A DNA stretch of 41,069 bases from Aeromonas cavernicola (lineage in GTDB: Bacteria > Pseudomonadota > Gammaproteobacteria > Enterobacterales > Aeromonadaceae): contig NZ_PGGC01000079.1 of assembly GCF_002795305.1 (NCBI RefSeq), forward strand, positions 1 to 41,069. The letters are read 5' to 3'. The position numbers were made by a program, and so were the translations under genes. Under the pieces are notes generated by a model. It searched no databases. It worked only from the letters and a program-made list of their open reading frames with translations, and had not been told where the DNA came from. Below are positions 18,246 through 29,369 of this stretch, one piece after another. Numbering within the stretch: the first letter of the stretch is position 1; each line of letters opens with the position of its first letter.

Positions 18246-19184
18246 TCACCCCTTCGGTACGTTGACGGCCTCGGTACTCACTTGCTGGCTGTCGATCAAC
18301 ATTTTGCTGGCGGGAGCTATCTGGCCAACGGGCAACAGGGCTGGGCCGGTAGGCTCTAGCAGCACATAGCGCTCACCGCCATGGGCGAGGGTCGCCTCCC
18401 CAGGTTGAGCAGGCAGCGCCACCCCAAGTAGGGCATGACCCGGCACAATCACGATCGCTTGTTTTAGGGTTGGAAACAGCTGAGCAAGCATGGCCGCCAT
18501 CAGGGTCACCTTGCTGTCGCAATCCCCCCGATTTTGCGCTAACACCTGACGCGGCGTGAGAAACCCTTTGCCGAGTCGTCCACCCAAGCTATCCAAGGTG
18601 AGGTAAGGGATGCTCTGCACAAAGGTGAGCATATGTGCCACCGTTTTCTGGCGAGTCTCTGTTTCATGCGCCCCCTCCTGCTTTAACTGACTGGCGAGCG
18701 GGGCTAGCTCAGCGCGGCTCTCTAAGGCGATGCGCACATGATCTTGCTTGATGGCTAACTGACCATCTGGGGGGGTAAAATAGTGGAAATAGTGGGATTG
18801 CAGCCACGCGGCTTCCTCTTTTTTACGTTCCGACACCAGCCACGCCATGGCTTTCTGAGCCTGCTCTGCTTGACGGCTTTTCAGTTGCACGTCAAGGCTT
18901 GGGCGAGACAACAAAAATTGCACGTTGGGATGCGCTTGGCGCGCCGACGTTAGCAGCGCTTGCACCACATCTTCCTTCATTCTGGCGGGACGAAAAGCGA
19001 CCAAGGGCGGAATGCTCCCTTTTTCCAAGCGATAGGTGAGTGTCAGCGGCTTGCCTTCATGGTCTTGCCAGCCGACTTGATACTCACCGTCATTGAGCTG
19101 GTTGAAGTAAGTCTGGGCGGCACTGGCCGGTAGCACAGTCAGCAGGCTCCCCAGTAGAGCGATGACCTTGGCAATTTTCATCAT
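18246..19184 (-). CDS. Exported transglutaminase-like cysteine protease family protein
   Basis: The 312-residue product has a Sec signal peptide with an ASA/AQ cleavage site near residue 22, so it is probably periplasmic. A transglutaminase-like core is suggested by NRGDCDSKVTLMAAML (C222), GHALLGV (H250) and LLEPTGP (E277), giving a plausible Cys-His-acid triad. The central part (100-180) is helical. Specific substrate unknown. The start has two consecutive ATGs behind GAGGAAAGG. It follows the leuD terminator, so it is probably a separate unit. Confidence 0.8.
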   Translation of the reverse strand: MMKIAKVIALLGSLLTVLPASAAQTYFNQLNDGEYQVGWQDHEGKPLTLTYRLEKGSIPPLVAFRPARMKEDVVQALLTSARQAHPNVQFLLSRPSLDVQLKSRQAEQAQKAMAWLVSERKKEEAAWLQSHYFHYFTPPDGQLAIKQDHVRIALESRAELAPLASQLKQEGAHETETRQKTVAHMLTFVQSIPYLTLDSLGGRLGKGFLTPRQVLAQNRGDCDSKVTLMAAMLAQLFPTLKQAIVIVPGHALLGVALPAQPGEATLAHGGERYVLLEPTGPALLPVGQIAPASKMLIDSQQVSTEAVNVPKG

Positions 19185-19237
19185 CCTTTCCTCTTATTGT
19201 GGCCCGCTCGCCTGCGCCCCGATGGCCAGCTCTGGAA

Positions 19238-19266
19238 CGAAAAACAGGGAGCAATTGCTCCCTGTT
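19238..19266 (-). terminator. Terminator of the leu operon
   Basis: Reading the minus strand, AACAGGGAGCAATTGCTCCCTGTT (19266-19243) is a perfect palindrome followed by TTTTT. It lies 29 nt after leuD. Confidence 0.88.
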
Positions 19267-19294
19267 AATTCTACCCATCTTTTGGCCAGAGGCC

Positions 19295-19894
19295 CTAGAT
19301 CCAGCTTGGCTGGTTGGCTTCAAAGGCGCTGATGGCCGCTTCATGCTGTAGGGTGAGGCCGATGGCATCGAGCCCATTGAGCAAGCAATAGCGGCGAAAC
19401 TCGTCGATTTCAAAACCAAAGCAGAGGGTGCCTGCCCGCACCTGATTTGCCTCCAGATCGACCTCGATCTGTTGGCCCGGATTGGCAGCCACCAGCTGGA
19501 ACAGCGCCTCGACCTCAGCATCCTTCAGGCGAACCGGTACCATGCCGTTGTTGATGGCGTTACCGTAGAAAATATCGGCAAAACTTGGCGCGATGATGGT
19601 TTTAAAACCGTAATCGGCCAGCGCCCACGGCGCATGTTCACGGCTTGAACCGCAACCGAAGTTCTCACGGGCCAGCAGAATAGTAGCCCCCACATAGCGC
19701 GGCTGATTGAGCACAAACTCAGGGTTGGGCTGTTGCCCTTCATCATCCAAGAAGCGCCAGTCGTGGAACAGGTGCTTGCCAAATCCAATCCGGTTGACCT
19801 TCTGCAAGAACTGCTTGGGGATGATGGCATCCGTATCGACGTTGGCGCTGTCGAGGGGCACGACGATCCCTTTGTGTTGCTTGAAACCTGTCAT
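19295..19894 (-). CDS. leuD: 3-isopropylmalate dehydratase small subunit
   Basis: LeuD pairs with LeuC to isomerise 2- and 3-isopropylmalate in leucine synthesis. The 199-residue product has [22 protein letters not shown] near the start and the [14 protein letters not shown] block (about 75-88) that contacts substrate. AGAGGGAA precedes the ATG. It is the last gene of leuABCD, 12 nt after leuC, and is followed by a strong terminator. Confidence 0.96.
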   Translation of the reverse strand: MTGFKQHKGIVVPLDSANVDTDAIIPKQFLQKVNRIGFGKHLFHDWRFLDDEGQQPNPEFVLNQPRYVGATILLARENFGCGSSREHAPWALADYGFKTIIAPSFADIFYGNAINNGMVPVRLKDAEVEALFQLVAANPGQQIEVDLEANQVRAGTLCFGFEIDEFRRYCLLNGLDAIGLTLQHEAAISAFEANQPSWI

Positions 19895-19906
19895 AGTGAT
19901 TCCCTC

Positions 19907-21304
19907 TTACAGTGAACGAATGTCGGCAAAACGACCGCTGACCGCAGCGGCGGCGGCCATCGCGGGGCTAACCAAATGGGTACGCCCAGCACGACCTTGG
20001 CGCCCTTCAAAGTTACGGTTACTGGTGGAGGCGCAGCGCTCCCCCGGTTGTAGCCGATCGTTGTTCATGGCCAAGCACATGGAGCAGCCGGGTAGACGCC
20101 ACTCAAAGCCTGCCTCGATGAATATTTTGTCCAGCCCCTCGGCTTCGGCCTGCGCCTTCACCTGCTCGGAGCCCGGCACTACCAACGCCTGTACCCCCGC
20201 CGCGACTTTACGGCCACGGGCAATGGCAGCAGCAGCACGCAGATCCTCGATCCGGCTATTGGTGCATGAACCGATAAACACCTTGTCGATGGTGACATCA
20301 GAGAGCTTCTGACCTGGCTCCAGCCCCATGTAGGCGAGCGCTTTACGGGCCGATTGCTGCTCCATCAAGTCACTGAACGAGTCAGGCTCTGGAATCGGCT
20401 CATTGACCGCAATCACCTGCCCTGGGTTGGTGCCCCAGGTGACTTGTGGCGCGACATCAGCGGCGTTGAGTACCACTTGTGCATCGAAATGAGCGCCTTC
20501 GTCGCTCTTAAGGCTGTGCCAGTAAGCAATAGCCTGCTCCAGCGCCTCACCTTTGGGGGCGAACTCTTTACCACGAATGTAATCGATGGTGGTCTGATCG
20601 GGAGCAATCATCCCCGCTTTGGCACCGAGCTCGATGGCCATGTTACAGACCGTCATCCGCCCTTCCATCGACAGGCTCTGGATGGCCTCTCCGGCAAACT
20701 CCACCACATAGCCGGTGCCGCCAGCGTGGCCCACCTTGCCAATAATGGCCAACACCACATCCTTGGCGCTGATCCCCTCGGCCAGCTTGCCGTTGACCAA
20801 AATGCGCATGGTCTTGGCGCGGCCCTGCTTCAGGGTCTGAGTCGCCATGACATGTTCCACCTCGGAGGTGCCGATGCCGAAGGCGAGTGATCCGAAGGCA
20901 CCATGGGTGGCGGTGTGCGAGTCACCACAGACGATGGTGGCCCCCGGCAGGGTAATGCCGAGCTCAGGCCCCATGACGTGGACGATGCCCTGATAGCGGT
21001 GGTTGAGATCGTAGAGGCGCACCCCGAACTCTTTACAGTTGGCAGCCAGTGTCTCCATCTGGATGCGAGCCATCTCACCAGAGGCCGCGATGTCCTTGGT
21101 GGTGGTGGAGACGTTGTGATCCATGGTGGCCCACGTCAGGTCGGGGCGCCGCAGCTGGCGCTTCATGGCACGCAGACCATCAAAGGCCTGTGGGCTGGTC
21201 ACTTCATGCACCAAGTGACGGTCGATATAAATAAGCGGCGTTTCGCCGTCCACTTCGCGCACCACATGGGCATCGAAGACTTTCTGATAAAGGGTTTTAG
21301 CCAT
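19907..21304 (-). CDS. leuC: 3-isopropylmalate dehydratase large subunit
   Basis: This aconitase-family subunit carries the [4Fe-4S] cluster. The ligands are visible in [13 protein letters not shown] and in [10 protein letters not shown] (Cys-x2-Cys). The length of 465 residues is typical. The N-terminus has the family phrase [17 protein letters not shown]. It lies 32 nt after leuB with an AAGGAA ribosome-binding site. Confidence 0.96.
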   Translation of the reverse strand: MAKTLYQKVFDAHVVREVDGETPLIYIDRHLVHEVTSPQAFDGLRAMKRQLRRPDLTWATMDHNVSTTTKDIAASGEMARIQMETLAANCKEFGVRLYDLNHRYQGIVHVMGPELGITLPGATIVCGDSHTATHGAFGSLAFGIGTSEVEHVMATQTLKQGRAKTMRILVNGKLAEGISAKDVVLAIIGKVGHAGGTGYVVEFAGEAIQSLSMEGRMTVCNMAIELGAKAGMIAPDQTTIDYIRGKEFAPKGEALEQAIAYWHSLKSDEGAHFDAQVVLNAADVAPQVTWGTNPGQVIAVNEPIPEPDSFSDLMEQQSARKALAYMGLEPGQKLSDVTIDKVFIGSCTNSRIEDLRAAAAIARGRKVAAGVQALVVPGSEQVKAQAEAEGLDKIFIEAGFEWRLPGCSMCLAMNNDRLQPGERCASTSNRNFEGRQGRAGRTHLVSPAMAAAAAVSGRFADIRSL

Positions 21305-21336
21305 TGCTCTGGGTTCCTTGTTATCTATTGCGTGGC

Positions 21337-23981
<2,645 letters not shown>

Positions 23982-24029
23982 GTGATTTACCTCTTCCTAT
24001 GTGCGGTGACGTGCTACCTGCGGTGACAT

Positions 24030-24060
24030 AAAAAAACCCGTGCGGGGTGCACGGGTTTTT
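24030..24060 (-). terminator. leu operon attenuator
   Basis: On the minus strand, CCCGTGC/GCACGGG (arms 24049-24055 and 24037-24043, 5-nt loop) with flanking A and T runs makes a strong intrinsic terminator between leuL and leuA. The GC-rich TAGCCGGGCTAACGCACAGCCGG segment just before it could form the alternative antiterminator pairing. Confidence 0.85.
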
Positions 24061-24087
24061 GTAAATTCCGGCTGTGCGTTAGCCCGG

Positions 24088-24153
24088 CTACAAAGATCCC
24101 GCGCGAATGAACGCGTGTAGGGATAGCAGTAGTAGCGGGGTAACAATATACAT
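24088..24153 (-). CDS. leuL: leu operon leader peptide
   Basis: A 21-residue ORF with the core TPLLLLSL: five leucine codons within six (CTA CTA CTG CTA TCC CTA), four of them the rarer CTA. It sits between the leu promoter and the attenuator, as required for leucine-dependent attenuation. Ribosome stalling on these codons would favour the antiterminator. The Shine-Dalgarno is weak (GGA, 12 nt upstream). The peptide sequence differs from E. coli LeuL; recognition rests on position and the Leu run. Confidence 0.8.
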   Translation of the reverse strand: MYIVTPLLLLSLHAFIRAGSL

Positions 24154-24185
24154 GAGCCGTCAATCCTATGGTCAATGACCTGCTA

Positions 24186-24214
24186 CCAATATCGAGATTT
24201 CTAGGCTGTGTCAA
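24186..24214 (-). promoter_or_regulatory. leu operon promoter
   Basis: Minus-strand TTGACA (24214-24209), a perfect -35, is followed after 17 bp by TATTGG (24191-24186) as a weak -10. The start would be near 24180, about 27 nt upstream of leuL. The region is shared with the divergent TetR-family gene. Confidence 0.55.
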
Positions 24215-24386
24215 CCGCAAGCGGCAGCGGTCAGCGCTCGGTTTATTTAATCGAATTGTAAAGGACTGCAAATTTTCTTGTTTCATATTCGGTTCATCGC
24301 CGATTATCCGGTCATTCCTGCTGTGCTTCCTGCCTCGCACAATCAGATCCACTTATCCGCATAGACTGAATTTTCTGAGGTGTTTC

Positions 24387-25010
24387 ATGGAAAAACGTAG
24401 ACCAGGCCGTCCGGTCGGACGTTCTGATATTCGTGATCGATTACTGGCTGCTGCGCGTGACCGCTTTCTTAGTATGCCCTATAGCAAGGTCACCACCCGC
24501 GAAATTGCAGAGCTAGCTGGCTCTAATCTGGCGATGATCCACTATTACTTTGGCAGTAAAGAGGGGCTCTATAAGGCGGTGCTAGGTCATGTTGCTGAAC
24601 CGCTGGAACACGCTTGGCAAGATGAGCATTGTGGCCATAGCCTAAATGAGCTGCTCAATACCTACTATCAGGTGATGGCGCCCAACAGTGAGCTGACCTC
24701 CGCTATCTCCAATGCGTTAGCCAACGAAAAGAGCCCCGGCCGAGATTTTGTGCTAAATCGCCTGTTAGAGCGCCAACTTCCGCAGTTTGATGCCTTGTTG
24801 GAAACCATGAAATCCAATGGGGAGTTAGGCGAACACATGGACCCTGACATGCTGAAGGTCTCTTTTTTGAGCATGATGTGGCAACCGTTCGTGATGAAAG
24901 ATCTCTATGAGCAGGTCTTCGGCTTGACCGTCGACGAGGCGTTTATGACCCGTCTGGCGGCCCATAACTGCCGCTTGATGGAGAATGGGCTGCGCAGTAG
25001 CGTCATCTGA
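24387..25010 (+). CDS. TetR/AcrR family regulator
   Basis: The 207-residue product has a TetR helix-turn-helix at about residues 15-60: RDRLLAAARDRFLSMPYSKVTTREIAELAGSNLAMIHYYFGSKEGLYKAVL. A C-terminal ligand/dimer domain follows. The ATG at 24387 has GAGG six nt upstream; the frame is open further upstream but this is the family-like start (basic MEKRRPGRPVGR). It is divergent from leuLABCD. I cannot tell whether it controls leu or an unlinked target. Confidence 0.88.
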   Translation: MEKRRPGRPVGRSDIRDRLLAAARDRFLSMPYSKVTTREIAELAGSNLAMIHYYFGSKEGLYKAVLGHVAEPLEHAWQDEHCGHSLNELLNTYYQVMAPNSELTSAISNALANEKSPGRDFVLNRLLERQLPQFDALLETMKSNGELGEHMDPDMLKVSFLSMMWQPFVMKDLYEQVFGLTVDEAFMTRLAAHNCRLMENGLRSSVI

Positions 25011-25027
25011 TTGACATAACGCCCCAC

Positions 25028-25058
25028 CCTATCAGGGCAGCTTGGCTGCCCTGATAGG
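25028..25058. terminator. Bidirectional terminator between the TetR and SpoU genes
   Basis: CCTATCAGGGCAGC and GCTGCCCTGATAGG form a perfect 14-bp stem with a 3-nt loop. A short T-rich tail follows on the plus strand. The two flanking genes converge here. Confidence 0.8.
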
Positions 25059-25094
25059 TTTCCTCACCGCCCCCTTCGCGGTTTCCCAGTTTGT

Positions 25095-25550
25095 TCAGCG
25101 GCCCGCCATCATCCGCTTAGCCAACCGATCGTAGAGGATCACATTGACCGAGGCAGCCAGATTCATACAACCTTGGGTGGGGACATAGACCACCTCTTGC
25201 ACCTTGGCATACTGCTTAGGCTTGAGGGTGCCATCTTCTGGGCCGAAGATATAAAAAGCTCGCTCAGGATGGATGAACTCAGGCAGTGGGGTGGCCCCCG
25301 CGATTAAATCCACCAGCACAGGCGTGCAATCAGCAGGCATGAATGCCAGCAGATCATCGACACCTAGCAAGGGGATCTGGGTGATCATCTGGTGAGTATC
25401 GGTGGCAAAACGGCGCGCTAACTCGAATCGGTTGCCCGTGTAGTACACCTCACTGGCGCCATAACAACCTGCCGCCCGCATGACACTGCCAACATTCTCT
25501 GGCGACTTAGGATTGACCAATCCGATGGCGCAGTAACCTGACTCGTTCAT
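25095..25550 (-). CDS. SpoU (TrmH-family) RNA methyltransferase
   Basis: The 151-residue product is a minimal SPOUT methyltransferase. It has NPKSPENVGSVMRAAGCYGA (motif 1, about residues 13-32), IFGPEDG (motif 2, about 100) and VPTQGCMNLAASVNVILYD (motif 3, the SAM knot). These enzymes 2'-O-methylate RNA riboses. It is not an obvious TrmL: the N-terminus differs and the RNA target is unknown. It has its own ATG with GAATGAG nearby and is flanked by the TetR gene's terminator. Confidence 0.85.
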   Translation of the reverse strand: MNESGYCAIGLVNPKSPENVGSVMRAAGCYGASEVYYTGNRFELARRFATDTHQMITQIPLLGVDDLLAFMPADCTPVLVDLIAGATPLPEFIHPERAFYIFGPEDGTLKPKQYAKVQEVVYVPTQGCMNLAASVNVILYDRLAKRMMAGR

Positions 25551-25809
25551 CTCATTCTCCTCTGTGGCGAGGCATTATAACGATCGTGCACTGGTGCGCT
25601 ATGGGCCACTCGGCAGACATGGCCAACCGACATCGCCCCCGCAATCCCATGCCACCAGGCAGGTAATGGTGGATGCAGGCAGTTGCCGCTCTCGCTCTTG
25701 TGAATCCTCTCACAATTTCCAGTGCCCCACCCCATTGAGTAACATCTACTCTCTATAATGGCGGCGCCAGATATTAAGGCGTAACCTGTTGATAAAGCGG
25801 AAAATAAAA

Positions 25810-27186
25810 ATGAAATCAATCAGCAAAATGCTGCTCGCTACTGCCATTTCCCTTGGCATGATGGCAGGCTGTAATAATGACAATGGCCCCAAGGTGCTCG
25901 ATCCCATGGTACGTTTTGCCACCTTTAACCTCTCGTTTGATCGCAGTGCGGCAGGCATGCTCAGTGACGAATTGGCACTCAACCGTCAAGCACAAGATCA
26001 GCTGTTAGCCCGCTACCAATCTGGGGATGCCAGCTTGACGCCTGCCGAGCAAACCAAAGCCAAGAATGTGCAGCAGATCCGCAATGTGGCGGAAATTATC
26101 CAGCGAACTCGGCCAGATGTGTTCGTGCTCAACGAGTTCGACAACGACGGTAAAGGGGAGAGTACCACCGATCTACAAGCCTTCAACGATCACTATTTGG
26201 CCCACGCCCAGCACAGTGACGTCACGGCTATCAGCTATCCAGTGCTGCAAAGCTTTGCCACCAATACCGGCCTGATGAGTGGCTATGACCTCAATCTGGA
26301 CGGCAGCACCAACCGTGGTCCTGACGATGCGTGGGGCTTTGGTAACTACCACGGTCAATACGCCTTCGCGGTGCTGTCGAAATTCCCCATTGATACTCAG
26401 CAAATCCGCACCTTCCAGCACTTCAAGTGGCACCAGATGCCGGGGGAGCAGAACCCGATTATCGATGACTGCAACAACCCAAGAGCGCCGATCCCAGCCA
26501 ATCGCCAATGTGGCGACCCGTGGTATGACGATGCGGTATGGCAGCAATATCCGCTCTCGTCGAAAAATCATGTGGATGTACCGGTGCGGATCAATACCGC
26601 TGGCGGCGAGCAGGTGATCCATTTTCTGATTTCACACCCAACACCGCCGATTTTCGCTAACGCTGCACGTCACACCGTCAAGCACAACCGCGCCGAAGTC
26701 GCTTTCTGGCACGATTATATTCGAGGGCTCGACTACATGACCGATGACAAGGGCAGTCAAGGCGGGCTGGCACGCAACGCTAAGTTCATCATCGCTGGCG
26801 ACCTCAATGCCGACCCCCTGACCGGTGATGGCGATCTGACCGCCATTCAGGCGGTGCTCAATAGCCCATTAGTCAATCAGACCATCACCAATGGCACGCT
26901 GATCCCCGTCAGCGAAGGTGGCCCTGAGTGCCTGCGCAACGCCACCGAATGCCGCCGTAACAATAACCGCCCAAGCCCAGAGCGGATCACCAACAGCAGT
27001 GCCCTGCAGCTCGATTATGTGATCCCCTCCGCCAACCTAGCAGTGCTCGACAGTGGCATCTTCTGGCCTGCCAGCTTCGAGCCTGGTTATCATTTGGTCT
27101 ATGCCACAGTGGATGGCAAGCCGGATGTGGCCAAGGGGGTCAGTTCGGACCACCGATTGGTGTGGGTCGATCTGAAGCTCGACTAA
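25810..27186 (+). CDS. Exported EEP-fold (endonuclease/exonuclease/phosphatase) lipoprotein
   Basis: The 458-residue product has a lipoprotein signal, MKSISKMLLATAISLGMMAGC, with lipobox at C21. It then has the EEP fold: VRFATFNLSF, DVFVLNEFDNDG, LISHPTPP, IIAGDLNADP and SSDHRLVWVDL, the usual Asn, Glu, His, Asp/Asn and His active-site residues. It may act as an extracytoplasmic phosphodiesterase or nuclease; substrate unknown. A GCGG site precedes ATG 25810; a TTG 7 codons upstream is not needed. TATAAT at 25754-25759 may be its -10. A hairpin with a 6-nt loop (27210-27237) lies after the stop. Confidence 0.82.
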   Translation: MKSISKMLLATAISLGMMAGCNNDNGPKVLDPMVRFATFNLSFDRSAAGMLSDELALNRQAQDQLLARYQSGDASLTPAEQTKAKNVQQIRNVAEIIQRTRPDVFVLNEFDNDGKGESTTDLQAFNDHYLAHAQHSDVTAISYPVLQSFATNTGLMSGYDLNLDGSTNRGPDDAWGFGNYHGQYAFAVLSKFPIDTQQIRTFQHFKWHQMPGEQNPIIDDCNNPRAPIPANRQCGDPWYDDAVWQQYPLSSKNHVDVPVRINTAGGEQVIHFLISHPTPPIFANAARHTVKHNRAEVAFWHDYIRGLDYMTDDKGSQGGLARNAKFIIAGDLNADPLTGDGDLTAIQAVLNSPLVNQTITNGTLIPVSEGGPECLRNATECRRNNNRPSPERITNSSALQLDYVIPSANLAVLDSGIFWPASFEPGYHLVYATVDGKPDVAKGVSSDHRLVWVDLKLD

Positions 27187-27209
27187 CTCAGCGCACTGCC
27201 GCAGTGAAC

Positions 27210-27237
27210 AACGGGGCGCCCAGTGTGGCGCCCCGTT
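27210..27237 (+). terminator. Terminator after the EEP lipoprotein gene
   Basis: AACGGGGCGCC (27210-27220) and GGCGCCCCGTT (27227-27237) form an 11-bp stem with a 6-nt loop. A modest T-rich tail (ATCTATT) follows. Confidence 0.72.
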
Positions 27238-27440
27238 ATCTATTACCTTGAGGATTACCTTGAGAGGGAACAACCGTGACGACCGCTGCACACCAGGCCT
27301 GCCACCACAGGTGACCACCAGAGATGACGATGGAGAACAGGGGCAACCTAGGGTACCGTTGAGATAAAATCCATTTGGGTCGCACTATCGGTGCGATAGC
27401 CAGCCACATCAAGCCACCTATCTCAAGAGGAAGTCGACGC

Positions 27441-28016
27441 ATGAGCGAGTATCAGGAGCGGCAATCGAGCCGTTTGCAAGCAGAAATTGACGACTTTCGC
27501 GATCGTTGCCGAACCTTGCAGCTGGCCACGGTCGACCACGCTGGCTGTCCTAATGCCAGTTATGCCCCCTTTGTGCTGTTAGAAGATGGTTATTACGTCC
27601 TGATCTCAGAGCTCGCTCGCCATGGGCGGAACTTGCAGCTGGTGCCGAAGGTGTCCCTGATGCTGATCGAAGATGAAGGCTCAGCCCGCCAGCTATTTGC
27701 CCGCCAACGCCTGACGTTCGATGCACAAGCACACTGGGTTGCGCGAGATAGTGAACGCGGGGCCAAGGCGATCGAGGCACTCGAAGAGCGCTTTGGAGAA
27801 ATAGTGTTAGGACTCGCTCAGCTGCAAGATTTTGTGCTGTATTGCCTCACCCCCGAGCAAGGGTTGTTCGTCAAAGGCTTTGGCCAAGCATTTTGCGTCT
27901 CCGGCGATCAATTACTCGGCCCAGTTCAGTTGATCACAGGACATCAAGCTATCGGGCCCGCCCCAACCAAAGGTGCTACCAAGCGGGCTCCTCCTGATCC
28001 TGCAACTAAGCACTGA
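27441..28016 (+). CDS. hutZ: HutZ/HugZ-family heme utilisation protein
   Basis: The 191-residue product has the split-barrel FMN-binding fold of the HutZ/HugZ heme oxygenase-like family. It shows RCRTLQLATVDHAGCPNASYAPFVLLEDGYYVLISELARHGRNLQ, LFARQRLTFDA, and FVKGFGQAF, followed by LITGHQ, the usual place of the heme-ligating His. Vibrio HutZ releases iron from heme. AGAGGAAG precedes the ATG. The C-terminal ~20 residues are Pro/Lys-rich. A hairpin (28030-28049) and seven GGGCTA repeats follow. Confidence 0.87.
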   Translation: MSEYQERQSSRLQAEIDDFRDRCRTLQLATVDHAGCPNASYAPFVLLEDGYYVLISELARHGRNLQLVPKVSLMLIEDEGSARQLFARQRLTFDAQAHWVARDSERGAKAIEALEERFGEIVLGLAQLQDFVLYCLTPEQGLFVKGFGQAFCVSGDQLLGPVQLITGHQAIGPAPTKGATKRAPPDPATKH

Positions 28017-28029
28017 TGCGACTTAGCTC

Positions 28030-28049
28030 GCCAGCTCTGCTGAGCTGGC
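28030..28049 (+). terminator. Hairpin after the hutZ-like gene
   Basis: GCCAGCTC/GAGCTGGC form a perfect 8-bp stem with loop TGCT, 14 nt past the stop. No U tract follows; the next sequence is a G-rich repeat. Confidence 0.5.
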
Positions 28050-28057
28050 AATGCCAA

Positions 28058-28101
28058 GGGCTAGGGCTAGGGCTAGGGCTAGGGCTAGGGCTAGGGCTAG
28101 G
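28058..28101 (+). repeat. Seven GGGCTA hexanucleotide repeats
   Basis: Seven uninterrupted copies of GGGCTA (42 nt) plus a trailing GG. The plus strand thus carries seven GGG runs spaced by CTA, resembling telomeric repeats and able in principle to form an intramolecular G-quadruplex. It lies in the convergent gap between hutZ and the small membrane protein gene. Confidence 0.93.
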
Positions 28102-28224
28102 AAAGCATGACCTGAGATGGTATGGCAGCCAGGTGGGATGGGCTGATCGTGAGCTGATGTGGATTGCAACGTCGGTTGGTCAATGGCACCGAGCCACTTA
28201 TGTAGCAAGGCTTGGCCTGCTATA

Positions 28225-28452
28225 TCATTGATCTAATATCGCCGCCGGTTTACCCGCTAGGCCATACCAATGCGCCTCTATGCGTCCGACATGCCATTGC
28301 AGCGTCGCCCAAGGCCGGTTGGCTTGCCAGCGGGGGATATTAATCAGCACCCGGTTCTGCTGGTACTGGTAGAGCGAGGTGCTGATCTGGATATCTGACA
28401 GCATCAGCAACAAGGCCCAGCTAATAAAGAACCATTTCAGTGCCCACCACAT
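28225..28452 (-). CDS. Small membrane protein downstream of cheX
   Basis: The 75-residue product begins MWWALKWFFISWALLLMLSD, a single N-terminal transmembrane anchor, followed by about 55 residues that look extracytoplasmic (LYQYQQNRVLINIPRWQANRP). Its ATG lies 4 nt after the cheX stop, so it is probably translated from the same mRNA. I do not know the family. An in-frame upstream ATG (28503) overlaps cheX and is unlikely. Confidence 0.7.
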   Translation of the reverse strand: MWWALKWFFISWALLLMLSDIQISTSLYQYQQNRVLINIPRWQANRPWATLQWHVGRIEAHWYGLAGKPAAILDQ

Positions 28453-28456
28453 AGGA

Positions 28457-28918
28457 TCACTCGAAGCAGATTTCGATGGTCGCGCGACCGTATTCTGACT
28501 CAAAAGGCATCATGATTTTGGTGCCGTCAGCACCATGGGTAATGGTATGGCTGGGGCCTGAGACAATAATCGGGGTCGCCATCCCAAACTCATAGCCCTT
28601 CTCATCCAGCATCCGCTTCGCGCCACCGGCGACCATGTTGGTGATCTCCCCCACCATGTCAGTCACATCCTCATTGATGGTGGTGGCGGTTTCACCCAAC
28701 ATCCGGCGCATTATTTCCAGTGCCAGCCCTTTTTCGAAGCTTATCGAGAGTGAGCCACGATGCTGCGGGCCGACCATACCAATCAAGCCAGACACATCAC
28801 CGCGAGCCACTTCGTCAACCTTTCGTTTTGGCGTGCCGGGTTTCAGCTCCAGCTGCGCCATGGTTGAGATCACGTTGAGCAGGGAGATCAGAAACGGATT
28901 AATGAAATCAGCCTTCAT
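28457..28918 (-). CDS. cheX: CheX-type CheY-phosphate phosphatase
   Basis: CheX dephosphorylates CheY-P to reset the chemotaxis signal. The 153-residue product is a single CheC-like domain with the phosphatase motif E-x2-N at E91/N94 (GEITNMVAGGAK) and the family phrase VSGPSHTI. The start lies inside the zur 3' end (11-nt overlap). The physical coupling to a zinc regulator is odd for a chemotaxis enzyme. Confidence 0.88.
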   Translation of the reverse strand: MKADFINPFLISLLNVISTMAQLELKPGTPKRKVDEVARGDVSGLIGMVGPQHRGSLSISFEKGLALEIMRRMLGETATTINEDVTDMVGEITNMVAGGAKRMLDEKGYEFGMATPIIVSGPSHTITHGADGTKIMMPFESEYGRATIEICFE

Positions 28919-29369
28919 GTTGTTCTCCTAAGGTGGATGTGCAATGTGCACACTGGCCATGGGCTTCTAAGGTCTTATTGGTAATCGTAAAGCCGTACTG
29001 CAAAGCCTGTTTAGTAAATGCGTGATCAATCGCCATATCATTTAGCTCAACCACATCACCGCAGCGATCGCAAATTAATAGCTGCATTGGGTGGGCATGG
29101 TCAAAGTGACAACAAATAATAAAAGCGTTGAGAGATTCCACTTTATGTGCAAAACCCTGTTCAAGCAAAAAATCAAGGGCTCGGTAAACCGTCGGTGGTT
29201 TGGCATGCGCTTCGGTTTGTTGCAATTGTGCCAATAAATCGTAGGCACTGATCGCATTACCATGAGCGGCCAGCAGGCGAAACACCTGACGTCGAGTGGG
29301 AGTGAAACGGCTGCCACGTTGTCCACAAATTCGTTCTGCTTGTTGTAAAAGTTGTTCTTGCTTCATCAT
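28908..29369 (-). CDS. zur: Zinc uptake regulator Zur (Fur family)
   Basis: The 153-residue product has a Fur-type winged helix (residues 1-85, RFTPTRRQVFRLLAAHG ... PPTVYRALDFLLEQG). It has the zinc-site motif CDRCGDVVEL (C100, C103) and C-terminal CAHC (C140, C143), with H88/H91/H93 in HFDHAH. This arrangement resembles E. coli Zur more than Fur. Zur represses zinc-uptake genes when zinc-bound. Two ATGs lie at the start. Upstream, ACCCCC/GGGGGT (29379-29415 region) flanks a possible promoter. Confidence 0.9.
   Translation of the reverse strand: MMKQEQLLQQAERICGQRGSRFTPTRRQVFRLLAAHGNAISAYDLLAQLQQTEAHAKPPTVYRALDFLLEQGFAHKVESLNAFIICCHFDHAHPMQLLICDRCGDVVELNDMAIDHAFTKQALQYGFTITNKTLEAHGQCAHCTSTLGEQHEG

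Noticed and set aside
28058-28101. CRISPR-like tandem repeat
   Set aside because: Units are 6 nt, contiguous and have no spacers or cas genes nearby.
28016-28231. Possible 71-residue protein containing seven Leu-Gly pairs encoded by the GGGCTA tract
   Set aside because: The ORF starts by overlapping the hutZ stop but has no ribosome-binding site or recognisable domain, and its composition is explained by the repeat.
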